Source: Oculatella sp. LEGE 06141 (lineage in GTDB: Bacteria; Cyanobacteriota; Cyanobacteriia; Elainellales; Elainellaceae). Taken from it: a stretch of 64,000 nucleotides of DNA. Made by a program: the position numbers and the translations under genes. Below the pieces are notes generated by a model, which was given only the letters and a program-made list of their open reading frames with translations, did no database searches and was not told the origin of the DNA. Location: positions 22,285-86,284 of the forward strand of contig NZ_JADEWO010000030.1 of the NCBI RefSeq assembly GCF_015207605.1. Direction: 5' to 3'. Within the stretch, counting starts at the first letter, position 1. Each line of letters starts with the position of its first letter. Positions 19,135 through 28,455 of this stretch are shown here, piece after piece.

Positions 19135-19978
19135 AACGCCGCCCCCACGCTTGTAAAAGATTGATGCCTAAGAGCAACAGCAAAGACACAACGAGCATGA
19201 CGGTGCCAATTACCGTTGCGCCCACATAGTCGAACTGCTCCAGTCGTTGAAACACCAGCACGGGTGCAATTAAATCTTGAAACGGGATGTTGCCTGCCAC
19301 AATCACAATGGAGCCATATTCGCCCACGGCTCTGGAGAAGCCAAGGGCAACCCCCGTCAGCATGGCGGGAACAAGCGGCGGCAATAAAACTCGCCAAAAG
19401 GTTTGCCATTGCGATGCACCCAAACTCCAGGCCGCTTCTTCAATTTCTCGTTCCATCTCTTGCAGCACGGGTTGCAACGTTCGCACAACGAACGGCAGCG
19501 AGATAAACAGCATGGCAACCGCTACTCCCAACCGCGTAAAGGACACTCTGATACCCAGAGGTGCCAGTAATGACCCAATCCAACCGTTGGGGCTATAAAC
19601 CGTTGCCAGGGTTAAGCCTGCAACAGCAGTGGGTAACGCAAACGGTAGATCGATCACCGCATCCATAATTCTGCGACCGGGAAACTCGTAGCGCACCAGC
19701 ACCCAGGCGATTAGCAGCCCAAACACGCCGTTAATCAACGCTGTCACTAAGGCAGTGACGAAGGTGACATTATAGGCAGATAGGGCAATGTCGCTGGTAG
19801 CAATTTCCCAAAACCGGGCGGGGCCGGTAGTGCTGGCTCGCAGCAACAGGGCGATCGTTGGCAGAAACAGCATGATACTGAGATAAATCCAGGTGACGCG
19901 CCACGGTAGGGAAATGTGGCTGATGCGATCGCGCAACCGCTGCCAGGAGGAGGGATCGGATGTCTGGGAAAAAGTCAT
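19124..19978 (-). CDS. cysT: Sulfate/thiosulfate ABC transporter permease CysT
   Basis: The partner permease of CysW; 284 residues, about six membrane helices. The EAA loop reads EEAAWSLGASQWQTFWRV, followed by FSRAVGEYGSIVIVAGNIPFQ, typical of CysU/CysT. Its end overlaps the start of cysW by 11 nt and it follows sbpA by about 73 bp, so the transcript order is sbpA-cysT-cysW. Confidence 0.93.
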   Translation of the reverse strand: MTFSQTSDPSSWQRLRDRISHISLPWRVTWIYLSIMLFLPTIALLLRASTTGPARFWEIATSDIALSAYNVTFVTALVTALINGVFGLLIAWVLVRYEFPGRRIMDAVIDLPFALPTAVAGLTLATVYSPNGWIGSLLAPLGIRVSFTRLGVAVAMLFISLPFVVRTLQPVLQEMEREIEEAAWSLGASQWQTFWRVLLPPLVPAMLTGVALGFSRAVGEYGSIVIVAGNIPFQDLIAPVLVFQRLEQFDYVGATVIGTVMLVVSLLLLLGINLLQAWGRRYEF

Positions 19979-20051
19979 AGATCGAGCAAAGTAGAAGACA
20001 ACGCGGCTAAACGGTTCTATCAGTAGAGGTTACTGAGTAGAGGTTATGGCA

Positions 20052-21122
20052 TTAGCCTCTGCCAATCGTGGCTTGAATTTGGTCAAAAAGAGCGCCATCG
20101 GCAAAGAACTTAGCTTGAACGGTATCCCATCCTCCCAGATCTTGAACCGTAAACAGCGTTTGAATGGGGGGATACTGCTCAGCAAATTCGGCAGTGACGG
20201 TTGGCTCTATGGGGCGAAACCCAACTTTGGCAAACTCTCGCTGGGCTTCTGGCGTAAATAGATATTGCACAAACGCTTCTGCGACAGCGCGAGTGCCGTG
20301 CCGATCGACATTTCTATCAATCACGGCGACTGGATTTTCAATTGAAATATTAATGTCGGGGACAACATAGGGCAAATCTTGACCGTTTAACCGTGCCAGA
20401 ATCACTTCATTTTCGTAGTTAATTAACACGTCCCCCTGCGCTTGTTTGAAGAAAACATCGGTTGATTCGCGGGCATCTCGCGGTAAAACGGGCGCATTTT
20501 GAAACACTTTGGTGGTGTAGTCCAGGGCGGTGGCATCTGTTCCGGCGGCTTGCGCCACTGAACCCCACAATGCCAAAAAATTCCAGCGGGCACCGCCCGA
20601 TGTTTTGGGATTGGCCGTGATGACGCTAACATCAGCCTTAGCCAGGTCTGCCCAATTTGTGATGTTTTTGGGGTTGCCTGTGCGAGGTACTAATGCGGCA
20701 ACGGACGTGTGGGCGATCGCACCATTGGGAAGTTCCTGTTCCCATCCCGGCTGAATTAAACCAGACTGCTCTAGCTTTTCCACATCGAGCGCCAGGGCTA
20801 ACGCCACCACATCAGCATCTAAGCCATCTATCACCGCTCGCGTTTGGGAGCCAGAACCACCATAGCTCTGGTTGATGACCACAGTTTGTCCATGCTCCTG
20901 CTGCCATTGGGCGGCAAACTGAGGGATGATTTCTTTATAGGCGGCTCGCGTTACCGCAAAGGACACCAGGGTTAACTCGACGCGATCGCCACTCACAGTT
21001 GATGTTGAGCAGGCCGTTAGCCCAACCAAAGACAGAATTACAGCCAGGGTTGTGCTGAATCCGACAAGCAATAGAGACAACAATCTCTTCCACTGACGAC
21101 GCTTCTGTTGACCAACCATCAT
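20052..21122 (-). CDS. sbpA: Sulfate-binding lipoprotein of the ABC transporter
   Basis: Captures periplasmic sulfate and hands it to CysT/CysW. 356 residues. The N-terminus is basic and hydrophobic and ends in the lipobox LTAC (Cys38), so this copy is a membrane-tethered lipoprotein. The prokaryotic sulfate-binding signature NPKTSGGARW and the YGGSGSQTRAV ligand-binding segment are present. It is first in the sbpA-cysT-cysW operon and is probably induced by sulfur limitation, as in other cyanobacteria, though I saw no defined operator. No cysR or cysA is near. Confidence 0.93.
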   Translation of the reverse strand: MMVGQQKRRQWKRLLSLLLVGFSTTLAVILSLVGLTACSTSTVSGDRVELTLVSFAVTRAAYKEIIPQFAAQWQQEHGQTVVINQSYGGSGSQTRAVIDGLDADVVALALALDVEKLEQSGLIQPGWEQELPNGAIAHTSVAALVPRTGNPKNITNWADLAKADVSVITANPKTSGGARWNFLALWGSVAQAAGTDATALDYTTKVFQNAPVLPRDARESTDVFFKQAQGDVLINYENEVILARLNGQDLPYVVPDINISIENPVAVIDRNVDRHGTRAVAEAFVQYLFTPEAQREFAKVGFRPIEPTVTAEFAEQYPPIQTLFTVQDLGGWDTVQAKFFADGALFDQIQATIGRG

Positions 21123-21321
21123 CCTGTCCTCGGCAAAATACAGTTACCCGGTCGGATTATGCGACTTAGGGTACAGCGATACATGATACACCGAAATTCG
21201 GGATCAGGGGCAGGCGCTGAATCTGGATCGGGGGCTGTAGGGCTTCACCTCGGTATGCTTCACGCTTTCTTATGCAATTATGCTTAAGAAGGGGCAGAGA
21301 TTTGCTATATTAGCCCTAGTC

Positions 21322-21394
21322 GCTGGTGTAGCTCAGTTGGTAGAGCAGCTGATTTGTAATCAGCCGGTCGCAAGTTCGAGTCTTGTCACCAGCT
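21322..21394 (+). tRNA. tRNA-Thr (anticodon TGT)
   Basis: 73 nt: acceptor GCTGGTG/CACCAGC, D stem GCTC/GAGC, anticodon stem GCTGA/TCAGC with loop TTTGTAA, T stem GCAAG/CTTGT with loop TTCGAGT, discriminator T. CCA is not encoded. Confidence 0.95.
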
Positions 21395-21736
21395 TTCACC
21401 CCCCTACGCAGGGCTAATTTGTTGCCGTCAGAGACAATCCAAACGCCCTGAATTCTCGTTTTACAGAGATAAAACAGGTCATAGAAGGATTGAAACGGGT
21501 TCTTTGTCATGCGAAGCGCCCACTTTTCTGGTTTTCCGCAGGTGCTAATCCCTCACCCCCCTCCGATTAGGTTTCCGGTGAAGTGGCATCGATCGCTTCG
21601 CATTGCTGCTGAGTTAGAGAAAATCGGGACAGCGATTTAGAAGTGGTGAGAAGGCAACCGCAACGCCCCCTTGCCGCTCAACCGATGCGAAGCGCGCTGC
21701 AATGACTCAACAACCATCCCTTGCGGAGGGGGTGTG

Positions 21737-21783
21737 GGGGACGAGCTCGTCCCCTGCTGGGGGTTTGGGGGCAATGCCCCCAA
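21737..21783. repeat. Two adjacent perfect palindromes in a GC-rich non-coding patch
   Basis: GGGGACGAGCTCGTCCCC (21737-21754) is a perfect 18-bp palindrome. It is followed 10 bp later by TTGGGGGCA-A-TGCCCCCAA (21765-21783), a perfect stem with a one-base centre. The surrounding 21395-21895 has no credible gene. The G-tract style is that of small dispersed repeats in filamentous cyanobacteria. It lies just downstream of thyX and could also act as its terminator. Confidence 0.55.
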
Positions 21784-21895
21784 GTCTGCCAAAAATAGTG
21801 CCCACCGCCCTTCGGGACGGGGTAGGACTTCCTGGCTAAAAGCTAAAAAGTCTGAGCCGTTGCCCCGCAAATAGTTTAGAAAAACGGTATCATAA

Positions 21896-23524
21896 TCATT
21901 CCTGACGGCGTTGCTTCAGCTTGGTATCTAACCGTTGCTCGGCTGCTAATCGTTCTAACCCATAGTTATTCAGATCAACAAAAGTCAGGTTGGCAACTAG
22001 AGTAGGGTGAACGGCGCGAATGTGGTGGTACATGCCTTGGGCGATCGCCCGATACGTGGAATGCCCTTGCCGCGAACTCCGCAATTCCACAAAATGGTAT
22101 ACCTCGCGCAGATTTAGCGTCATGCGCCATCGCACTCGATAGGCAAACGGCACCACATATTGCGCCGCGTCGGGTAAGTCAGTGTGAATCAGTTCAGCCG
22201 TTTCAGCCGCGTCATCCAATGCCTTGCGATACGGTTCTGCTAAATTCGCGGCCTCCAATTCCGGTGGAACAACATACCCATGACGAACCGAATACCGCTG
22301 ACGTTCTTGAGTTAGCACCCGATGCCGATGCAAGTCACGGTATGCCCCCAGATCCGCCAGCACATCAAAGGTGTAGTAGGTTTCTTCAAAGGCGCGTCCC
22401 GGACGATGGAAGCGTGTCGATCGCTCCCCTACATAGGTGTTAATAATTTCGGCCTTCTCAGATGTTGATAATCCTCTGACATATTCTTTGATTCGCTCCA
22501 GCGTTAAATCTGAATGCGGATAAAGGATCGAAGCAACGATTTTAATTTCGGCATCGGCATCGTACTCCACCAACTGCACAAAGGATGTTGCGGTTGGTTC
22601 AATGGGTTTTAGCTGTTGATGGGTGAGCTGAGCAGTGCGATCGCGGTTGGCAGACAAATACTGCGCGTATTGTTGCCCCCGTTCCGTTTTGGCGCGTTTC
22701 ACAAACGACGGAATCAGTTGGTCTAGCTCTTGCTGCATTGCCAATCCCAAACTGCGAACTTCTTCATGGGGAGATGCCGCCAGCTTAACCAACATGTACT
22801 CAAAGGCGCGTCCATTGCCAAACAACCCCACATTGGTCAGCGTTGCCATTGGTAACAGCCCACGCAAGAGATCAAACGTCTTTGCCCGTGTAGCGCTGTT
22901 GTATGCCCGTTCCGACGTATCTGTATCTCTAGGAGTGCAGGTTCGCACCCAACTCAGCAGAGGGGCGGTTAACGCTGTGTAGGTATCGAATAAGTGATCC
23001 AGGGTTGCTTCATATCGCAGTGCGTGGCTGGATGCCATGATAAACGGTTCGCGATAGTAGCGGTAGCGACCATTGATTTTCTGGTTAAACGGAACGTATC
23101 GGGTAGATTTCTCTAATGGCGAAATGCCCAAACGGCTATCTTCTAGCGCTTTGGCGGCAATATTGCTAATTCCCTCACAGGCAATGTGGGCACCTCCCAA
23201 TTCGGCGACAGAATCATCGCCATAGCCAATCAAAACGCGATCGTAAAACGCTTCGGCTTGTTGAATTGCCACCAACTGATCCGAATTGCCGCCCGCCACG
23301 TTACCCACGATCCGTGTAAAATCGGCCTCGGGTGCCTGGATGAACTCATCTAGCAGGATACGACGTAACCCCTTCGTGCTACGGCTGTAGCGTGAGAACA
23401 GTGCCCCTTTGACCACCTCCGGCAAGTTTCGCAACCCAAATACCGATCGCTCCAAATTGGTGACAAAAGGCTGGAGCAACCGCCCCTCTTGCTCAGTCAG
23501 CAACTCGTCTGAACCAACTGTCAT
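21896..23524 (-). CDS. thyX: Large FAD-dependent thymidylate synthase (two-lobed ThyX)
   Basis: Flavin-dependent methylation of dUMP to dTMP. 542 residues, about twice the classical ThyX (about 220-250). The C-terminal lobe keeps the ThyX RHR motif (residues 400-402, LHRHRVLTQERQRYS) and RQGHSTYRAIAQ. The N-terminal lobe shows the same pattern (GYGDDSVAELGGAHIACEGIS, then EKSTRYV), but its RHR equivalent reads DSR (129-131). It looks like a fused duplication in which only one half keeps the motif. Long ThyX homologues are known in cyanobacteria. It is last in the adenosyltransferase-like/dcd/dut/thyX run, 18 bp after dut. Confidence 0.9.
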   Translation of the reverse strand: MTVGSDELLTEQEGRLLQPFVTNLERSVFGLRNLPEVVKGALFSRYSRSTKGLRRILLDEFIQAPEADFTRIVGNVAGGNSDQLVAIQQAEAFYDRVLIGYGDDSVAELGGAHIACEGISNIAAKALEDSRLGISPLEKSTRYVPFNQKINGRYRYYREPFIMASSHALRYEATLDHLFDTYTALTAPLLSWVRTCTPRDTDTSERAYNSATRAKTFDLLRGLLPMATLTNVGLFGNGRAFEYMLVKLAASPHEEVRSLGLAMQQELDQLIPSFVKRAKTERGQQYAQYLSANRDRTAQLTHQQLKPIEPTATSFVQLVEYDADAEIKIVASILYPHSDLTLERIKEYVRGLSTSEKAEIINTYVGERSTRFHRPGRAFEETYYTFDVLADLGAYRDLHRHRVLTQERQRYSVRHGYVVPPELEAANLAEPYRKALDDAAETAELIHTDLPDAAQYVVPFAYRVRWRMTLNLREVYHFVELRSSRQGHSTYRAIAQGMYHHIRAVHPTLVANLTFVDLNNYGLERLAAEQRLDTKLKQRRQE

Positions 23525-23542
23525 CTTTCTTCTCCCTCCTGG

Positions 23543-24025
23543 TTAGTGCTGCGGGCGATCGCCATCTACTTCACTATAGGCAATGCCCGTAGACCCAAAA
23601 CCGCCGCTGCCCCGTTGTGATGCCGCCAACTCATCAACCTCTTCAAACTGTCCATACATCACTGGAGCAACCACAAGCTGAGCAATTCTCTGGCCTTTAC
23701 TAATTGGGAAAGGAGTACTGCTCAAATTGAGCAAGATCACTTTAATTTCGCCTCTGTAGCCTGCGTCAACCGTTCCCGGAGTGTTGAGAACCGTTATGCC
23801 ATGCCTGAGCGCTAAACCGCTTCTGGGTCGCACCTGAAGTTCAAACCCTGCTGGCACTTCTGCCGCTAGTCCCGTAGGGACGGCGACCCACTGCATAGGT
23901 TGCACGGTGCAATCTTCAACAGAAACCAGATCGGCTCCTGCATCGCCAGGATGCTCATATCCAGGCAACTTTGCTTCAGCAGTCAGGCGCTTAATCTTGA
24001 CAAGCACGGGGCGATCGGTCGTCAT
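23543..24025 (-). CDS. dut: Deoxyuridine 5'-triphosphate nucleotidohydrolase
   Basis: Hydrolyses dUTP to dUMP, limiting uracil in DNA and feeding thymidylate synthase. 160 residues, with all five trimeric dUTPase motifs: AGADLVS, RPRSGLALRHG, GTVDAGYRGEI, GQRIAQLVV and the C-terminal RGSGGFGSTG. The ATG at 24025 matches the family N-terminus. It lies between dcd and thyX, so its product dUMP is the substrate of the next enzyme. Confidence 0.97.
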   Translation of the reverse strand: MTTDRPVLVKIKRLTAEAKLPGYEHPGDAGADLVSVEDCTVQPMQWVAVPTGLAAEVPAGFELQVRPRSGLALRHGITVLNTPGTVDAGYRGEIKVILLNLSSTPFPISKGQRIAQLVVAPVMYGQFEEVDELAASQRGSGGFGSTGIAYSEVDGDRPQH

Positions 24026-24126
24026 GCAACTCTCTATTCAACCATCGAGGCTCCAAATCATACCATTTCGGTTGGCCTGGAACACATCAATTACTGGTTT
24101 AACTGAGTCTGCTGGATTGCACCCCT

Positions 24127-24726
24127 TCAAACGCGAGCCAGAGTAACCACTTCAGGCTGATCTTGATACTTGCCGCGCCGCGCATCATAACTCACGGCAC
24201 ACGGCTCTCCTTCTAAAAACAGAAGTTGCACAATGCCTTCATTGGCATATACCCGGCAATCGGCACTGGAAGAATTGGAAAACTCTAACGTCAAGTGTCC
24301 CCGCCATGCCGCCTCAGCAGGCGTCAGGTTGGCAATGATGCCACAACGGGCATAGGTGCTTTTGCCAATGCAAATCACAGTGATGTTATCGGGAAGCTGT
24401 AACCGCTCCAGGGCAACTCCCAATCCATAGGAATGGGCTGGCAGGATAAAGAAATCGCCGTTCTGATCGTGATGAAGCGGTGTTGGCTCCAGGTTAGCGG
24501 AATTAAAATGCTTCGGATCAACCACCGTACCGGGAATGTGGCGGAAGATGCGAAATTCGGTGGGCGACAAACGGATATCGTATCCGTAGGATGATAAGCC
24601 AAAGCTAATCACTGGACGCAGAGGAGAGCTAGGTTCCACATTCACATTGCGAATCAAACTTGGTTCGAAGGGGGCAATCATCCCCTTCATTGCCATTTGT
24701 GCAATCCACGTGTCGTTTTTAATCAT
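24127..24726 (-). CDS. dcd: dCTP deaminase
   Basis: Deaminates dCTP to dUTP, the substrate of Dut. 199 residues. Motifs: SYGYDIRLSPTEF near the start, GKSTYARCGI, and PAEAAWRGHLTLEFSNSS with the catalytic Glu in TLEF. It shows no sign of the bifunctional dCTP deaminase/dUTPase fusion, consistent with a separate dut next door. Its start overlaps the stop of the upstream adenosyltransferase-like gene by 4 nt (ATGA), suggesting coupled translation. Confidence 0.95.
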   Translation of the reverse strand: MIKNDTWIAQMAMKGMIAPFEPSLIRNVNVEPSSPLRPVISFGLSSYGYDIRLSPTEFRIFRHIPGTVVDPKHFNSANLEPTPLHHDQNGDFFILPAHSYGLGVALERLQLPDNITVICIGKSTYARCGIIANLTPAEAAWRGHLTLEFSNSSSADCRVYANEGIVQLLFLEGEPCAVSYDARRGKYQDQPEVVTLARV

Positions 24727-25268
24727 GCTGTCCTCAAGTGATAGCTGCGACGAAGTTCGGTAACTTGATCAGCAATGTCTAGAAGCGATTGCGGCATATC
24801 TGGCCCGGTCAAGATGACATCAACCTCAATCGGGCGATTTTGCAAAAAGTCCAGCACCTCTGCTTCTGAAATTAGCCCAAAATTGATCGCTAAACTGAGT
24901 TCGTCTAAAACGACCAATGAATAATGGCCTTGAGACACTACAGACGTTGTATGATGCCACAAATCTAACAGAGCATTGGCTTCCGATTCGTCTAGATGAG
25001 GGGTATCAATGCAGCGAGGTAAGTTACACCGGAGCCACTCTAAACTGCTGCCCAACCTGACCGGATAGTTGTGCCCCTGCCCAATGCCGCCTTTAAGAAA
25101 CTGAACCACCAGCACAGGATGTCCTTGTCCAGCCATTCGCAAAGCGTGAGCCATGACGTTGGTAAAAAAGCTGCGGTGAGGACAGGTAAAGACTTGAACT
25201 AATCCTTCGATCGCATGAGGCGATCGCGCATTGGAACCACGGGTTGAGGCTTCGAGCTGGGAAACCAT
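24723..25268 (-). CDS. CobA/BtuR-like ATP:corrinoid adenosyltransferase homologue with degenerate P-loop
   Basis: 181 residues; the fold follows cob(I)alamin adenosyltransferase CobA/BtuR. VLVVQFLKGG, LEWLRCNLP, EANALLDLWHH, Walker B VVLDELSLAINFGLI and DVILTGPDMPQSLLDIADQVTELR all align with family landmarks. The Walker A loop that binds ATP (GxGKGKTT in CobA) is replaced by TCPHRSFFTN (about 28-37), with no Gly-Lys-Thr. It is therefore unlikely to be an ordinary adenosyltransferase. It is first in a run with dcd, dut and thyX, overlapping dcd by 4 nt. A frame opening further upstream (25564) looks non-coding. Confidence 0.75.
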   Translation of the reverse strand: MVSQLEASTRGSNARSPHAIEGLVQVFTCPHRSFFTNVMAHALRMAGQGHPVLVVQFLKGGIGQGHNYPVRLGSSLEWLRCNLPRCIDTPHLDESEANALLDLWHHTTSVVSQGHYSLVVLDELSLAINFGLISEAEVLDFLQNRPIEVDVILTGPDMPQSLLDIADQVTELRRSYHLRTA

Positions 25269-25637
25269 ACAGCAGTAAGACTACAAGTGAGCAGGCGGAG
25301 CAGTCGTCTATATAGAAGCAATACTAACTCTATTAGTACATCTATATTAAGCCAGAAACCAGGCCGATAGAACAACAAAATATAGCGTAATCGGTCGGTT
25401 TCACCCTCAGTCAAACACCATATGCATGTATCCGTCAATAGAACATTGTAAAGATATGCGTGCAAATTAAGGGGATGACAGGGAGGTTGGGTAAGCTGGA
25501 TCGATCGCCCCTTAAGCGATCTGCCCAAATTTGCACTCAATTTTGGCACCGTCATGCAATTCAAAACTCATTCCTAAATCTTCGCCTATCCGGCTCTTTC
25601 CCCTAGTATCCTGAGTGAGGACTTGTGAGGATTGACA
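25269..25637. other. Divergent intergenic region
   Basis: About 370 bp between the nucleotide operon (minus) and rph (plus). I see no gene. AT-rich patches near 25270-25360 could hold the minus-strand promoter. A GTGAGG ribosome-binding site precedes rph at its right end. Confidence 0.4.
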
Positions 25638-26366
25638 ATGGTTTGGCAACGTCCCGACGGTCGGCATTTCGATCAGCTTCGTCCTATTCGTTTCGAGCGG
25701 CAGTTTACCCGCTTTGCCGCAGGGTCGGTTTTAACCTGCTGTGGCAACACCCAGGTATTGTGTACGGCAACGATTCAGCCAGGGGTTCCTCGGTTTCTGG
25801 AAGGCTCCGGCAAAGGCTGGTTAACGGCAGAATATCGCATGTTGCCATCGGCTACGCCGCAACGCCAGAACCGAGAGTTTATGAAGCTCTCAGGCCGGAC
25901 GCAGGAAATTCAGCGCTTGATTGGACGGAGTCTTCGAGCCGCACTGGATATGAAGGCATTGGGAGAATGGACGCTGACGATCGACGCTGATGTGCTGCAA
26001 GCGGATGCTGGAACCCGTACCACCTCCATTACAGGCGGGTATGTGGCGTTGTGTGATGCGATCGACCAGCTTCTAACCAGCGGCGAATTACAGCAGTCTC
26101 CCATTCGCCATCAAATCGCGGCTGTCTCGGTAGGGTTGCTTGAAGGCGAACCGTTTTTAGATTTGGACTACACCGAAGATGTAGCTGCCGATCTGGATTG
26201 TAACGTTGTGCTAAACGACCAACTCGAACTGATCGAGATCCAGGGCACGGCTGAACACGGCAGCTTCACTCGTACGCAACTCAATCAAATTCTGGATGTG
26301 GCCGAACGAGGAGTTAAAGCATTGTTCGACTTACAGCAACAAGCGCTGCGAACCCAGCTCCCGTAA
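25638..26366 (+). CDS. rph: Ribonuclease PH
   Basis: A phosphorolytic 3' exoribonuclease that trims tRNA precursors. 242 residues. It opens with [15 protein letters not shown] and contains [49 protein letters not shown] (phosphate-site and metal-site region) and [12 protein letters not shown], all typical of RNase PH. The start is the ATG at 25638 with GTGAGG 8 nt upstream; the in-frame TTG at 25632 is less likely. It converges on the histidine kinase, whose stop is 35 bp away. Confidence 0.96.
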   Translation: MVWQRPDGRHFDQLRPIRFERQFTRFAAGSVLTCCGNTQVLCTATIQPGVPRFLEGSGKGWLTAEYRMLPSATPQRQNREFMKLSGRTQEIQRLIGRSLRAALDMKALGEWTLTIDADVLQADAGTRTTSITGGYVALCDAIDQLLTSGELQQSPIRHQIAAVSVGLLEGEPFLDLDYTEDVAADLDCNVVLNDQLELIEIQGTAEHGSFTRTQLNQILDVAERGVKALFDLQQQALRTQLP

Positions 26367-26401
26367 GAACTGCCCGTTTAAACCAGCGTGGGTACACCCT
26401 C

Positions 26402-28213
26402 TTAATCACGTAGCCCTGTTGCTTCACCTGGCGTTTCATTGGGGTTGATGGGCAGTTGAACGGTAAACGTAGTCCAGCCCCCTGTGCTTTCAACGTCGAT
26501 CGTTCCCCGTAGACGCTCAACCAGTTTCTGAATCAGTGCCAGTCCTAATCCGGTGCCGCTCTGTTGCCGCAGTTGGGCGTTTTGAGCACGATAAAACTTT
26601 TCAAACACGCGGGATAAATCAGCCGTTGGAATGTCTGCTTCATTGCTCACTCTAAAAATAGCGCTCGGAGCAGATGAGCGGTTATTAGCTGATAAATCGG
26701 TGCTACATTGCACATCAACGATAATTTGACCACCAGCGGCTGTGTACTTACAGGCATTGTTGAGCAGTTCGGCCACCACGCGCGTTAAGCTGGCACGATC
26801 TGAAATTAGCAATGGCATATCCGCAGGGAGATGAACCTGTAGAGTTTGCTGCTGTTCCTGAATGCGCGCATGAAATGACTCTGTTACCGTTGGTAGCCAA
26901 TCCTGGAGAGCGATCGCCTCATCCAGCACAGCAGAGCCTATTTCGGTTTGCAGCCGCTGTAAATCTAACAGATCATTGATCAGCTCAATTTCTCTAGAAC
27001 ACTCCGTTTGCAAGATACCCACATACCGCTGGTATCGGTCATCCAGGGATGCAAGCTGTAGCATCCGAATGGCTAATTTCATATTGGTTACGGGTGTCCG
27101 CAATTCGTGAGAAACCGTATTCAAAAAATCGTCCTTAAGGTGGTTGAGTTGCTCCAGGGACTGCACCTGTGCCTGCACCGCTTGATACAATCGCGCCTGC
27201 CGAATGGCGATCGCACATTGATTGGCTACCTGTTGGACTAAGCGCAGTTCTAGATCTTTAAAGGCGACGTTTTGCTCCGTCACTAACCACAAGTCACCCA
27301 ACACTTCCTGGTCATTGGCAATGGGACAGGCCAGCATTGCCACTTGCTCCTGGCTGGGGCGAGGATGAATAGAGCAAAACTGAAAATAGTATCCCTGCCG
27401 CAACTGAGCATAAAGCTCAGGAAAATCGACCATTTGAGCGACATGGCTCGGCCGCGCAACCGTAGTCGGCCTGTACTCATAACATACCGTAGAGGGTTCT
27501 GCATCCAGGTCATATAAGGCAGCCGTGCAACTCACCCCTAACCCCATTGCTAATTCCTGTACAGCAGTTTGCAAGATTTGGCTTTCATCCAGGTTGTCTC
27601 GCACTTTATCTGTTATGCGTTTCAGCCGAGACTCAAAATCTAAAGCTTGCTGCAACTGGGTTGTATATCGGCGTAGCACATTTTCTGCATGTCGGTGTTC
27701 GGCAGTCACACACGTCAGCGTCATTACATTGCGGCGCAGTTCCATTTGCGACACAACCTGGCGGCTCAATGCCTGTAGCGCTTCTAACTGCTCCTGGCTC
27801 AGGGTTCGAGGCACATGATCCACCACGCAGAGCGACCCTAACGCATATCCATTAGGGGACAGAAGAGGCGCACCCGCATAAAACCGAATGTAAGGATCGC
27901 CCGTTACAAAAGGGTTCCGAACGAATCGTTCATCAGTAAAGGTATCAGCAACAACCAGGATGTCGGGTTGAAGAATGGTGTAGCTACAAAACGCCGTTTC
28001 ACGACAGGTTTCTGCTGCGTCTATCCCCACTTTAGACTTAAACCACTGACGCTCTTCATCAATAAAGCTGACTAACGCAATTGGGGTACCGCAGATATTT
28101 GCAGCTAGATGAGTCAAGTCATCAAAGGAATCTTCAGAAAGAGTATCGAGGATTTTATACTCTTGAAGCACTGCAAGTCTTGCAGCTTCGTTTTCTGGTC
28201 GTGGAACTTTCAT
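26402..28213 (-). CDS. Two-GAF-domain sensor histidine kinase
   Basis: 603 residues from the ATG at 28213 (the open frame runs to 28327). The N-terminal GAF domain (about 15-165) has the NICGTPIALVSFIDEERQWFK and ETAFCSYTI pattern found in cyanobacterial GAF kinases. A second GAF-like segment follows (about 230-370), then HisKA with the phosphoacceptor His in NTVSHELRTPV, and an ATPase domain with N box LLNNACKYTAAGG, F box FEKFYRA and G2 GTGLGLALI. The G1 box is unusual (SNEADIP instead of DxGxGIP). There is no membrane segment, so it is cytoplasmic. No response regulator is adjacent. The signal is unknown. Confidence 0.9.
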   Translation of the reverse strand: MKVPRPENEAARLAVLQEYKILDTLSEDSFDDLTHLAANICGTPIALVSFIDEERQWFKSKVGIDAAETCRETAFCSYTILQPDILVVADTFTDERFVRNPFVTGDPYIRFYAGAPLLSPNGYALGSLCVVDHVPRTLSQEQLEALQALSRQVVSQMELRRNVMTLTCVTAEHRHAENVLRRYTTQLQQALDFESRLKRITDKVRDNLDESQILQTAVQELAMGLGVSCTAALYDLDAEPSTVCYEYRPTTVARPSHVAQMVDFPELYAQLRQGYYFQFCSIHPRPSQEQVAMLACPIANDQEVLGDLWLVTEQNVAFKDLELRLVQQVANQCAIAIRQARLYQAVQAQVQSLEQLNHLKDDFLNTVSHELRTPVTNMKLAIRMLQLASLDDRYQRYVGILQTECSREIELINDLLDLQRLQTEIGSAVLDEAIALQDWLPTVTESFHARIQEQQQTLQVHLPADMPLLISDRASLTRVVAELLNNACKYTAAGGQIIVDVQCSTDLSANNRSSAPSAIFRVSNEADIPTADLSRVFEKFYRAQNAQLRQQSGTGLGLALIQKLVERLRGTIDVESTGGWTTFTVQLPINPNETPGEATGLRD

Positions 28214-28405
28214 AGCATGACTTACTCTTTCACTAGAGCGCAGCATTCGTCTCAGAGAATCGATCGTTCGGGCTGTCTTAGTTTGCCCAAATGTGGTTAA
28301 AAGGCCACATTCAAACCGTCTGAACACGTAGGATAATGGCTTTACTGGTCTTCCGTCCTTGATAAACGTGCTAGAAACTCCATTCCAAGATAAGAGGGGA
28401 CTTTA

Positions 28406-28455
28406 AGAGGGTGTCTGAGAAGGCTCAACATTCTAAACTAGCCCACTAAATCCCC
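28406..28455 (-). repeat. Dispersed repeat, copy 2
   Basis: The reverse-complement match of 12-62 (about 46 of 51 positions shared, one indel). It sits in the about 490-bp gap between the histidine kinase start and the small ORF at 28700. A second hairpin, TTTTCTCGTCTT/AAGAGACGATAGAAAA, follows at about 28528-28560. No transposase is near. Confidence 0.6.

Noticed and set aside
21316..21510. Minus-strand frame across tRNA-Thr
   Set aside because: Antisense of the tRNA; a well-known false call.
25199..25564. Minus-strand frame upstream of the adenosyltransferase-like gene
   Set aside because: Overlaps that gene in another frame and reads like non-coding AT-rich DNA.
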